From NCBI GenBank assembly GCA_963682175.1, contig OY821789.1, positions 33,610,188-33,674,187 of the forward strand: a stretch of 64,000 nt of DNA, read 5' to 3'. The position numbers and the translations under genes are program-made. Of this stretch, positions 23,831 to 34,874 are shown one piece after another; position 1 is the stretch's first letter, and every line of letters starts with the position of its first letter. The notes under the pieces are model-generated. The model made no database searches. It saw only the letters and a program-made list of their open reading frames with translations, and had not been told where the DNA came from. Source of the DNA: Triglochin maritima (Eukaryota; Streptophyta; Magnoliopsida; Alismatales; Juncaginaceae).

Positions 23831-26526
23831 CCAATATGCTATCCTATTTTGGTACTCCAGCTCCCATCCAATAACACTCTCATCTCGTATTTGAAACCAC
23901 AGAGTCGCTATAGGAGGTACGGGGAATCCCTCATTCAAATCCAAACGAATGTAATGAGCGTAACTCCCTAAATGAGCAATAATCAACTCTCTGCACGGTC
24001 TCGTCACGGTAGGCGGACTCTCCCAAGGTAGAACTGTAAGACATGGGTACAACGAACCATCATTTCCGAGAGAGAAGAACATAACTGCACACTTGTAAAA
24101 TTTGCAATGGGAAACAAGTCTGTCCACGTCTCCATGTAGTGATTCTCGCCACAAGGTCCCCCGCCCCAATTAATCCGGTGACGAGCCTGCGCCACACCGT
24201 CGTAGTATACGTGCTCATAAAAAGATGGGTTCACAGCTAGCTCATTTGAAATCGAACGACGGGTGAGTTGCCAATTGTCTTCACCACCGTGGAAAACATC
24301 GGCGACACATCGAAATCCACAGTTTCCATCAGCACGTACATCATTCCACTGGTGTAGGAACGACATAATGATTCCTGGAATCCTATCTGCATATGGAAAG
24401 TCGTCTACGTCAGCCCGCCCAGTCACTACAATATAAACAAAAATTACAGTTACATATAATAACAAAAGATACATATTTACTGAAATAAATAACAAAATTA
24501 TAATAACAATAAATATAGGGATGGTATACCTGATCCTCCCCTCACAGACGAAGAACCAGAAGATCGACCACGACCTTTGCTTCCACTACCGGAAGAACGA
24601 CCACGACCTCTACTCCCACTACCTGAAGATCGACCACTACCTCGCTCTGCATACTCAAACGCACTAGGGTCCCGTCGTGTCGACTTTCCCCTTGGTCGAC
24701 CTCGTAGCTTTGTTTTTTCTGCAGGCTCTCTCAAATTCGAATGTTCGGGGTATAGCTACTCGAATAAAACCCGAGAGGCAGATCGAATTACGGTAGAGTC
24801 ACTTCCTGCAATCTCATCAACCAGGCTGCGAAAATGTTCGGCGTCTTGAGCTGCCTGAGACACAAACTCTGTGTTCCCGGCTCCTTCCCCAATGACAAGT
24901 GTCCTCCAGAACGGATGAATCTGCTCTAAGTAAATTCCGTTGTCTGATTCAAGACATCCGTGGATGGTACATGCGCAAGGTATCCCATGAGAAGTCAGAA
25001 AAACGCACTCGCAACGATATTCAACTTCATCATCTAACTGTTGCATTCTCTTCACCTCCTGACTCAGCAATTGCAAGCAGTGATGCGAAACTCGACCATT
25101 TATGTGACGATATAGAGCATGTCCGAAATTAGTCAAATTTCGCCGTCTCGAGTCTTCAAGAAAGTTGCGAATATTCGTCAGCTGCATTTCAATAGCCGTG
25201 TTGACGCGTTCGAAAAGAGTGTCCAGAGCTGCTGTCGATGTAGAAAGCCACTCTTTTAGAGCCGAATGAGCACTTTCGACCCTAAAATTCGTGGTGTTCC
25301 CAAAATGAAGGACTTTGTTCGTCCAATTCAGCACAAACTTTTCTTTATGCACCAACCACGTGGTATCCAGATACTCCGTGATAGCCGGCCACGATCTATA
25401 CAAATCTTTCATAGCATACAAAGCTCTATCATACTCGGCTTCTGAAGTAGAAAGCATGATTTTCCTCCATCTTCCACGCCTCAAAGTCTCTGCCATCTGC
25501 TTATTCTTGCTGAATACGTGGTATGCGTAGTTGAATACGTCTTTGTTGATGTGCCATGTGCAGAGTAAATGAGCAGAGTCAGGAAAAACCTCTCTCACCG
25601 GTCGCATAAGGCCTAACTCCCGGTCTGTTATTATTGCAGTCGGGCTGACAGTCCCCAATAACAGATCTTGCAACTTCTCCATCACCCACAGATAACTGGA
25701 GTAAGATTCATCCATCAAAATCGCATATCTAATAAGGAAATTCATGTTTGTTGGTTTGACCCCAATCATTTCGAACAAAGACATCTTTTACTTGTTCGTC
25801 TTGTAAGTCGAATCCATGCAGATAACGAAAGGATATGTCCGCAACAACTGGACTGACGTCGGATGTGCCAAAAAAGCGTGAGTGACGACATCAGTTTCTG
25901 GATCTGACATAATCCAATGTAAGTACTCACACTGCATGCTTGATAGAGAAACTGCTGGACGGGATTCCGGTCTTCAGATTTTGTCCTCCTCATGTAATTT
26001 CTGAAATTATAAATATGCCTTTGATTTGGATTGTCCTCCGGGAATTTTTCTTTTACTGCCTTCAAGATGTTCCGTGGTTTTGCTTGCGCCTCAGTTATAT
26101 CACGAACAATCTTCTTCGCCTCAGCACTTAGACCACTAATTTGACGATGACCCTCTGGATAAACTGCCAGTCTGTGGTTGTGATGTCCGTGAGCACTATT
26201 AAAAACCACAACCCATCCATCACGATCTCGTCGCTCCACCACTTTTATTAAGAAACGACAACCGCAACCCTTTCTTTTGGTGTTTCTTCGAAGTGCAGTA
26301 TCCATATCCCGAGACTCCATTTGATTTCGCCGGTCGCATCTCAAATAACAACCCATCTGACTATCTGATCTTGTTTTGTACGACGACACGACCAAAAAAA
26401 ACCCAACCCCGATAACTACTTGTTTGGCCCATTTACTTGCTTCATCGATTGTTTCAAAGATTTGTGTAGTTTGAAATAACTCACTGTAATCCACTCCATC
26501 ACCACCGAAATCTTCCAACGGAACCT
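23807..26526 (-). pseudogene. MULE-family transposase with SWIM finger and C-terminal OTU-like region
   Basis: Read on the minus strand from an AG acceptor at 26526; the first exon was not found. Order: a FAR1/WRKY-like zinc region (CYLRCDRR, CGCRFLIKV, HGHHNH); then the MULE transposase core with VICMDSTYKTN and ITDRELGLMRPVREVFPDS, and CTWHINKDV near 25560; then a SWIM-type finger (CECVFLTSHGIPCACTIH) near 25000; then an RGRGRSSGSGS-type linker. A donor at 24530 joins an exon at 24425 with an OTU cysteine-protease-like motif (RADGNCGFRCVADVF). Lesions: a frame change near 25945, TAA at 25788-25790, TAG at about 24753-24755, and a frame change near 24100. The OTU part may act on ubiquitin-like substrates, but its role in transposition is unknown. 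Confidence 0.88.
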
Positions 26527-26565
26527 ACAAAAATAAAATCGAAATTAAAAAAATCAACAAAATTG

Positions 26566-26716
26566 CAGGCGTCTGGAGTAAACGCCTACCCCATGGGGGG
26601 CGTCTGAGTTAAACGCCCTCCCCAAGGGTGAGGCGTCTGCGTAGGACGCCTGACCGAAGGAAAGGGCGTCTACTAAAGACGTCTTACCCAAGGGGAGGAC
26701 GTCTACATAAGACGCC
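26566..26716. repeat. GGCGTC/GACGCC palindrome array, right side of the MULE
   Basis: Ten hexamers of the GGCGTC, ACGCC or GACGTC type, alternating in orientation at spacings near 14 and 19 bp, forming about five inverted pairs with a ~33-bp period. The array lies between the right TIR and the first recognised transposase exon. Confidence 0.85.
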
Positions 26717-26721
26717 TCTAT

Positions 26722-26858
26722 AGTAGGTATAGGAAGAGAAAGTTGTGAGAAAAGAGTGAAATGATGAGATATATAAGCAAGAATATGAGGAATGACAATT
26801 TGGTAATTTCAAGGGACGATTTAAGTAATTTTGGGACGATGTTTAGCAGTTCAGTTAA
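26722..26858 (-). repeat. right TIR of the MULE
   Basis: Reverse complement of 20787-20924, sharing AACATCGTCCCAAAATTACT and TTTCTCTTCCTATACCTACT. It faces the transposase gene and probably carries its promoter. Confidence 0.88.
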
Positions 26859-29800
26859 AAAACAAGATGAGATAAAGAGAAACAATGGAAAAGTGAGCGA
26901 GGAAAAGTCAACAAGTAGTTTTCCAACCTTCTCTAATATAGCTAACCACCTTCTAGGTTCTAGCCTATGATCCCACTTAAATTTTGAACATCACTAACCA
27001 CTTACCTAAAATCCGAAGTGAAAGAAATATGTAATTTTTAAAGGTCATTGAACATGATTATAATTTAAATAAATATATTCGAAATTCTTATTTAATCTTA
27101 ATCACAAACCAATAAATACATGGTATTGTTCTTTTGCGTTCTTGGAGTAAAGGATGGAATGAAGAAATGGTACTTCGATGTACAACTTTAGCATCAAACA
27201 AGTGGGATATCAGAATCAAAATAACGTTGACAACAAAAGTTCTGATCAAAATTGAGATTATTGAGAAGCATTATTTAGGAATGGTGTTCCTTAACACGTC
27301 CTTAATTAGTAATTGGATAATATCATCACAAGATATCTGAATAATAATACGACCAAATTGGAAAACATATAAGTAAATTATTGTAAAATGCCATATATAT
27401 GAAGTTAAGAAATCAACAAGCAACATACAAGGAAGTTGGATATATAAAGCTAGTGATGCCCTTAATTATTCATCAGTACTACCAACACTATAAATAAACA
27501 TAAATCTGCTATGCTACATTATTGTTTTTCAAGGAAGATGGTGGTGGGCTCTTAGCATCAGGCGATATCATATGGCAGATAGACATGAGCTTATATCTCG
27601 ACATTTCGATATCGCTGTCCAAATCCAAAATGGTACTAACATCCACTTGATCATTTAGAAGGGTGGTGGTGTGCGGCAACATTGTTGATATTTGCAGAAG
27701 CGATTGCCTTGCAAGTTCTTCAGAGAAGTTAGCAGTAGGTGTTATGCAGTCCATAGAAAGCAGAAACTACTGTGCACAAGAAGGCTTAGCTGAACCTGTA
27801 AAAAAGTTCATATAATTCGGTTAAAACCACTTTAATTTTAGTTTTTGATATATATTTTCTTCTTCTATATTGATAGGATCTACACATGATGTATTGGCTA
27901 TGCAATGGCTACCAATTTCTGGGTCTTGTATATGCCAAAGATTCGAACTTAGTAATCTTTGGTTGAAGATCATTCTATCTACATCTAAGATAATTTAGTC
28001 TAGATTAATTTTCTCAGTGATTTTTTTTACCACAACTCACGACACAAATTGTTATAGGCAAATTTTAATTTCTCCAACCAAAACAAAAGTTATTTTCCGA
28101 GGTTTAGACCCAATAGCTAATTAAGTACAAAAGTATTAAAATTCAAGTTCCTACCTTCAATTTCAAGGTTGCCAATCATGGTTTTCTCCCCTGAATACTA
28201 TGGGGTCGAAAATTAAACCAGTAGCTAACCATAAAGAAAACAGAGTGCACTTCCAAATAAAATCTTACATGGAAAAAATATATATATTGAGGAGAGGTTG
28301 TTTCAATGAATAGAAGTAAGAGCAAATCTAAAAATTGTGGACGGCCAACATGGTCTAGACTAGTTGATGTTGTAGTCTAAGAATTTCTTAAACCATATTC
28401 GATTGAAGTATGGTTAGAGATGAGCTAAGAAGCTTTGAAAAGACATGCATACAATATGTAAAGTAACAACCCAACCCAAAGCAGTGATTCCTTAAAAGAA
28501 TAGGATCAATCTTTTTTTGTTCGAAAGGAAGAGACATAAAAGAGAAAGTTAAGAGGACTAAGAAACTGTTACCTGCTGGAGAAAGAAGACTAACAACAAG
28601 GAGAAGAATAATACAATCTGGTATGCTAATAATATGTGCTCTCCTTATGGGCTATTTATAGGATATAAAAAAACCCACTGTATTGCACGATACGTTTTTG
28701 GGATATTTATATTAGTACCCTTACATATAGCAAAATTCCTGAGCAGTATTTCAGTTTTTTTTTGTTGCTTTCAAAGAAAAAATTGTTTCTCTACACTATT
28801 CTACAATTTATTTATTAATTAATAGCATGACTAATCTAATAAAAGTACATTGAGATATACAGTAACTTAGGATTTGCTTAGTATCAGGCATCAGTAGCAA
28901 AGATGCACAATCATAATGTGTGGTAAAATATTCTAGTTCTTCTTCTTCTCAATCACAATATCGGAGGTTAAAAATGCAAGATCGCCATACAAGATATATT
29001 ATAGGATATTTCTTAATTTAGCTACAAAAAACAAGGACAAACCTACGTCCAAATGATTTTACAAGTTATCCAAAGTCCAAACACTCCGCCACTGGAAATC
29101 AAAACCCAAACAAAGTCTTTGCATTTAGCAAAACTACTTGCAATTGTCAATTCGATCGTGGTTAAATTCATTAAATATGATGTGACATATTACATAATCT
29201 CAAGAAGAATTCCCACCAATTCACAATCTACAAGGTCTTTTCTGCTGATTCGGAGGACAACATTGCAAGAAAAGCAAATTGAATATAAGGGATTTCATCT
29301 TATCTCCAGGATGCAATCTTTGAATAAAATTAGTAGCAAATAACAAAATCCCTCCAAAGTTGATGTGGTGCTTACGTGGAATACAAAGAAGAAGACAAAG
29401 ATCTGAGGTGGCTCCAACAAGGTGTTTTCTAGGTCTGATGCTAGCTAGAGTTTGGTTGGTAGTGTGCTTTCTTTGGTGGACCTAAGGTAACCTAACATTG
29501 GGTATCTTAGATGTATATCTTGAATCATGTAACTAGGAATATGATCCAAAAATCTGAATGAATGTTTCACTCCTTCAAACAAGTTGCGGAACACCAGGAA
29601 GGGTTGCATATTCTTCTCACGTGCAATAGCAACCTTTTCTTATCTACAACATAATTATTGCATGAAAGGCATGCATGCATGTAGCTCGAATTATGGTAGA
29701 CTAATTTTCTATGTTATTCTCTCTATTATATGATTATGGAAAAGATTACAGAAGCTGCTAGATTGGAGACACTCTTGTCTCTTCTCCATCCACTTGTTTA

Positions 29801-29987
29801 GTGTTTTTGTTCATTAAATATTGCTACATGCATCATGTCGGCATAGGTGAGAGTAACTCGTCACAAATGATAAGCACCCTTCATTTTCTTTCCTACTTTT
29901 GTCGATGTTATTATAACATATGAGTTCTTTTGTCGTCTGCCCGCCATGCGATAAGGGTATGATTATATTGACATATAATATGTGACC
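26859..29987. other. intergenic, no intact gene
   Basis: AT-rich and largely uninformative apart from the possible gene relic at 27509-28616. Short open frames here have no recognisable motifs. Confidence 0.5.
27509..28616 (-). pseudogene. possible relic of a gene with a signal-peptide exon
   Basis: On the minus strand a TATAAATAG box (about 28655) precedes a hydrophobic stretch PDCIILLLVVSLLSPAG ending at a GTAACAG donor (about 28572). The codon where a start would be expected reads ATA, not ATG. An acceptor near 27796 continues in phase with GSAKPSCAQ, then a TAG stop. The region further down is open for 81 codons (MDCITPTANFSEELARQ). A signal peptide followed by AKPSC recalls the N-terminus of wall-associated kinases, but nothing else confirms that. 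This may instead be a small secreted protein or chance. Confidence 0.25.
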
Positions 29988-30261
29988 TAGCGCTCTCAAT
30001 TTGGCTCGGTTCGATAGTTCGACTCGAAAAACGTTCGTAGTTTATCCTGAAAATTAAGTATCTCGATGAAAAACAAAAAAAATCTTCAAATTTGGTTCGG
30101 TAAACGAACCGTTCGAACTCGAAAAAAATTTAATACTAGACTCGATAGGTCGTTCGAATATTTTATTGCTCGATTTATAATTATTTTTTTGTATTTGGTA
30201 ATAACATAAGATAATACTTATTGTTCGAAATTTCGCTCTACTCAACTCGTTTGCACCCCTA
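29988..30261. mobile_element. hAT-type MITE with perfect 8-bp target duplication
   Basis: Ends read TAGCGCTCTCAATTTGGCTC and, from the other side in reverse complement, TAGGGGTGCAAACGAG. ATGTGACC flanks both sides (29980-29987 and 30262-30269). The interior is AT-rich with TTCGACTCGAA-type palindromic pieces and no coding capacity. Confidence 0.75.
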
Positions 30262-33200
30262 ATGTGACCATATATATATTTAAGGTACATATACACTATT
30301 TATTTGATTTTAGTACATTTATGTAAAATTACGCAGACTAAAGGTTCGCTTGGAATTCTTTTTCAAAATCAACTTTTCTAAAATTTGATCATATCTTAAA
30401 ATTATTTCCAGACGCGCCATAAAATTATCATGAAAAATTTAAGTTTTTAGATGTCTATTGTAAATCACATTAAAGTCTTGATTTTGAGAAATTAGAATAT
30501 ATTTATCAATTGTGATTCCAAACAGATGTTTAGATATGTTGTCATACTATAAAAGTTAACATGAGGCTATTTTTTAGTTTTATGTTTTTTAATCAGTTTA
30601 TTATCTATTACTTTTCTTTAACTTATAATACAACATTGTGTTATATTAAAATCTTTCTGTCACTATTATTATATTATAATACATGATATAATCTAATATA
30701 TAAAACAACATTGACATATTGTAGTAATACATTAATTTATAGTTTTTAGTATAACCAATACGAGCTATTCAAATCAATATTTTTTTTAAACTAACAATGA
30801 AGATCTTACTTAATATTATTTTCAAACCCATACATTTAGGTCCACAAAGATGTTCTGGACTAACACCAAAAGTCCATCCAAGTAACCAAATCCACTACAA
30901 GTCCCACATCCATGTGGAAGTAAAGGGAAAGAAAATGGAGATTCTTTTCTCTGGTTGAATACACACTTTGGTGGTTGGAACTGAAAATTCAAACTGAATT
31001 TATTTGAATTGAATAGACCACAAGGTTAGTCATCTTCTGGATTGGAAGACATGCATGTTCTTTAATTCACTGTAGTTAGGATTATGTCACTTGGCTGGAC
31101 GAACCAACTCGTGTTGATTCAGTTAGTAGATTTTTAGTTTTACAACAACTGATCTCTATTTAAACATCCTTACATATCATATCACACCTAATTAGTGCGT
31201 GAAAGCAAAAATGCAGCTTAGTGAGAACATGATAACACATATCAACTTCAAAGCACACACAAATAATGTCATATCAACGTCTACTTAGTTTTACAATTAA
31301 AGAAACAAATGGTGCACAATTAATACATGATCCTCACATAAACTAATTAATTAGCACCACTTGCCACCACCATAGTACTGTTGCACCCTAACACAACAAC
31401 TAAAGAATGGCTTGGCTGGAATCCTCTGATGTGTCTTTCCCACATCCATGTTTTGAATGTTTGCAATGGGTAAAATCAGATGGTGAGTTTTAATGGGATG
31501 CGATGTCAATTCCATGCATGTGTTATCCCACGCCTCAAAAGTTGGAGAAACGAAAACGTAAAAGGTCTATTACCTTTTTCGTATTAGCTTTTGTGTACCT
31601 TAATTTTCAAGTTTTTTAACGTTTGTAGCCTTGTAAGGTCTACTTTGTAACATTTCTGTTAGAAATTTTACAAATAACACCTCTTAATATATTAAAGTCT
31701 TTAATATCAATAACAAAAAATATAGTAAAAAACTAAAAATATATCCCAAAACACTCTCCTCTCTCTCTTCCCGATCGACCACCTACCTTGTCCTGGTCAT
31801 GGCCAAGGCCCGCATAGGCCACGTTGTCCTGTCCGCCACGTCTGTGCCGTCTCCGGACAAATCTGATCCCTCACCAACATGGACGACGACAAGGCTGCCA
31901 GTGGGGTTGCCACTCCCACCGACGTCGCTCTCATGATGCAGCTCGGATGGGACGACGTCTTCATCAATGCTCGCCGCGCCCGTGGCACCGTCCAGGCCGT
32001 CGCCCACCACAGCAATCCCGAGATGCACATCTACGTCAGCGCTGGCCTCGGGAACCTCAATGATGACAAGGTCTAGAGAGAATGGAAGAGAGAGAACCAA
32101 AGACAGACAAGTGAGGAGAAAAGACACCAGACAGAGTAGGGATGTCAAATTCTGCTCGTCATCAGTGGATTGTTCGATTTTGCTCAGATTGTGGATAATA
32201 TCAGTTTGTAACGAGTCGAACACAAGTAAAAAAAAATTCGCTTGATGAACTAAACGAACCGAGTACAAGTAGATCCTTCTCGCTCAAACTGCTCAATTAC
32301 ACATACATATATTTATATATGTTTTAATTTTATGGTATCCACGAATAACTGATGCCTCGTGGTTAAGTTGGTTTTGTTTCGTATACAAGTGTGTGGAACA
32401 ACATCAAATCATTGTTAATTCAACTTATTGTCCGTGATTGTAATTTTTTTTTATAAATATAGAACATCAACAATAAATATTTCTCGTCACTTTATTTCCG
32501 AAACGCCCACCACAAACTCAAATTAAGTCAATAGGATCCAAAAAAAAGTACAGGATCTGCCAAATCTTCCGCTAAAAGAATCGAAATGAAGCCATGCTCC
32601 CATTAACGTGAGTGGAGTGGTGTATTATTTATTTTAAGATGGCGTAAAGTCCATATAGGCCCACTAATAATTATAAACCGTTGTTGTTATTCATGTGTCA
32701 ATATTGATCATTTTATTTATTTTTTAGATTAATAGCATTAATGCTGATAATATTGTCATTGCATTTCCACAAACAAAAGCGTAACCTCATTATCTTTTTA
32801 GGTACCATTAATCACCAGGGAGTGAAACTATCCTGATAAATATGAGAAACTATAACACCTTTTATTCTCCTTGTTTTTGTGGCCTTGCTTTCATTGTACA
32901 CTTACTGTAAAAAAAAATCGTGAAATTGAAGAATAGCAAAAAAATATCATCACAACATGTTTATTTTTTAATGTATTTTCAATGTTGCGTTGTAATGTTT
33001 ATCTTGAAATAAAAAACAAGTTTGATGCATGTTTAACTGTTCGTTTTCTTCTATTCCTCACATGTAATAGGTTCGAAGTAGGAACCTAACTTTTGATGTC
33101 TACTAATCTATCAGGGATAATGTTATATGTCAAACGATATTTAGTTTAACTTTAAAGTAATAATAAATACCGTTTATTAAAGTGTTTTTTTGTTTTATAT

Positions 33201-33304
33201 ACACCTAGATGTCAAATTTGCGCATTTACCCATGATGTATGACTCAATTGACGAAAAGAAATCCTAATAGTTTTATGATTTTTTGTTCAATCATAATTGA
33301 TGAT
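30262..33304. other. intergenic; dispersed repeat fragments and a GC-rich island
   Basis: 30340-30540 shares a core with 34490-34612 (TTTTAGATGTC, then AATCACATT and GATTCCAA), probably a dispersed MITE fragment. 32130-32330 begins TAGGGATGTCAAATTCTGCT, a hAT-like terminus without a matching partner. The remainder is AT-rich with no gene seen except the possible frame in the GC-rich island. Confidence 0.45.
31879..32076 (+). CDS. possible coding fragment in a GC-rich island, function unknown
   Basis: From ATG at 31879 a 65-codon frame runs to TAG with strongly G/C-ending codons, unlike every other gene in this window. It starts MDDDKAASGVATPTDV and contains LGWDDVFINARRARG. The surrounding GC-rich patch spans about 31780-32080 inside AT-rich DNA. 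The opposite strand is also open and acidic, as often happens in GC-rich DNA, so the coding strand is not certain. I do not recognise the protein. It could be a captured gene fragment, a transferred piece or chance. Confidence 0.25.
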   Translation: MDDDKAASGVATPTDVALMMQLGWDDVFINARRARGTVQAVAHHSNPEMHIYVSAGLGNLNDDKV

Positions 33305-33566
33305 AAAATTTCTGAATTGTTATTCGTCGCCGTAAAACTACTTAAATCGTCCCAATAGATTACCATTTTGCTTTTCTCTCATTCCTACTCCTATAACGCG
33401 ACATTTTACCCTCCTATCATGCATCTCTCTTCATCTTCCTCTTATAATCATAAAAAAGTAATGTTTTGGAGGTCAATAATGAGCCAACGGACGCCCCAGT
33501 GTACTCGAATCTGGTAAAATATCTAACATCTTTTTAATAAAAATATAATAAAAAATAATAATAAAT

Positions 33567-33691
33567 TGCGGGCGTCTGACGGAGCCGCCCAGCGTAGGAG
33601 CGGGGCGTCTGGGTAAGACGCCTCCCACTAGGGGGGGCGTTTTACCTAGACGCCCCTATCCTACGCTGGGCGGCTCCGCCAGACGCCCGTA
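33567..33691. repeat. near-perfect GC-rich inverted repeat (hairpin) inside the deleted MULE
   Basis: Arms of about 55 bp around a short loop near 33625: the left arm contains GGAGCCGCCCAGCGTAGGA and the right arm contains its exact reverse complement. GGCGTCT and AGACGCC motifs sit in both arms. The AT-rich flanks extend the symmetry a little further. Confidence 0.88.
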
Positions 33692-34089
33692 ATTTTTTAT
33701 TATTTTTATAAAAAAATAATTGATTATAAATTTAGATAATTGCTAAATTAATTAATTAATAAGTTAATAATTACTATATTCGGATGACCGATACCCCTTC
33801 GGTACACCGAATAGAGATTTCCAGAGAAATGTCGAAGCTACTGAGAATAAATATTCGGATAACCGGGTAGAGATAAGTAAACCGACCCAATGATTCTAGG
33901 AAGATCAAAAACTTACTATATTTACGATCACGACGGACCGATGGAAACTCGGTCATCCGCATGAAACATGTTCGGTAGACGGAAAAGCAAACGGTCGACC
34001 GTCCGACATCACCTTACAACGAGTTTTTGCAATTGATGAAAATTCAAAAAAATTCAGATTCAACAATTTCAAAATCCAAAAAAAATTCT

Positions 34090-34237
34090 AGGAGGCGCTG
34101 CCCCTTGCCACCCCGCCACCTCGTGGCTAAGACGCTGTCACCTTGGTGGAGGCGTCTGGCTAAGACGCCTCCACCATGGTGTAGGCGTCGTATCCAGACG
34201 CCTCCACATAGGTGGAGGCGTCTTAGCCAGACGCCCG
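34090..34237. repeat. second GACGCC/GGCGTC array of the deleted MULE
   Basis: Alternating GGCGTCTGGCTAAGACGCC-type palindromes with CCACC/GGTGG arms between them, near the right TIR. It corresponds in position to the right array of the larger MULE. Confidence 0.8.
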
Positions 34238-34452
34238 AGTCGGAAAAAAAATCTGTCTTCGTTACCTAGCCGGATTTAGGTGTTTCACCAGACATTTTCG
34301 TGGTGTTGGTACTAGGAATGTGAGTAAAACTGAGTCAAATACCTTGTTTAAAGACACGGGACGAAATGAGTATTAATTGATTTGTTAAGGGCAAAAAGGT
34401 AATTTCTAGGACGATTTAAGTAGTTTTCCGGCGACGAATAGTAGTTCTCTAT

Positions 34453-34874
34453 TTTCCAAAATATTCTTACAAAATCTCAAAATCAGCATCCAGACGAACC
34501 CCACACTTAAAAGAAGATTTTAAATTTTTTAGATGTCAATTGTGAATCACATTCAATTCTTGATTTTTGAGAATCTAAATCTGATTTTAAAAATATGATT
34601 CCAAGCGGATCTTTTATTATTTTTAACAATATTTTCATTGCATGGCTGCATTTGCATTTTGATGACTACTGAAATTGGCAGTTATATATATTGTTTTATT
34701 TTATATTGTATTATCCACCTTACAATTGTACATGACCTATTGTTTGTTCACAAAATAGTAAAAAATATCCATTTAGTAAATGAGTTAGACAAACTAAGTT
34801 GGGTTACTTGATGGTTTGGGTTTGGTTTTGCTTTCTAACCTTTATGATAAAAAATGGATAAAAGTTTAAGTAGG
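34453..34874. other. no gene seen
   Basis: Includes the 34490-34612 fragment shared with 30340-30540. The rest is plain AT-rich DNA. Confidence 0.5.

Larger units (their letters stand above)
20787..26858. mobile_element. MULE-type DNA transposon carrying a PMD gene and an OTU-tailed transposase
   Basis: About 137-bp terminal inverted repeats at 20787-20924 and 26722-26858 (about 90% identical by eye) bound 6.1 kb. Inside are a plus-strand PMD gene and a minus-strand MULE-family transposase arranged tail to tail. Arrays of GACGYC-type palindromes lie next to both TIRs. A 9-bp target duplication could not be identified, because the outer TIR boundary is blurred. All three coding parts are damaged, so the copy is non-autonomous now. 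The TIRs also match the ends of the 33305-34452 element. Confidence 0.88.
33305..34452. mobile_element. internally deleted MULE related to the 20787-26858 element
   Basis: TIRs at about 33305-33375 and 34391-34452 share TATTCGTCGCCG, then AAAACTACTTAAATCGTCC, the last part also matching the larger MULE. After the left TIR there is a degraded version of PMD exon 1 (GCCAACGGACGCCCCAGTG, then a GTAAAA donor at about 33514), and two GACGCC arrays. The transposase and most of the PMD gene are gone. No clear target duplication was found. Confidence 0.78.

Noticed and set aside
20787..26858. 9-bp target duplication for the large MULE
   Set aside because: Candidates AAGGTCAGT and AAGATGAGA agree at too few positions, and the outer TIR ends are not sharply defined.
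31783..32268. 161-codon acidic minus-strand frame
   Set aside because: Opposite strand of the GC-rich island; its N-terminal half reads through AT-rich repeat, and its acidity mirrors the other strand's codons.
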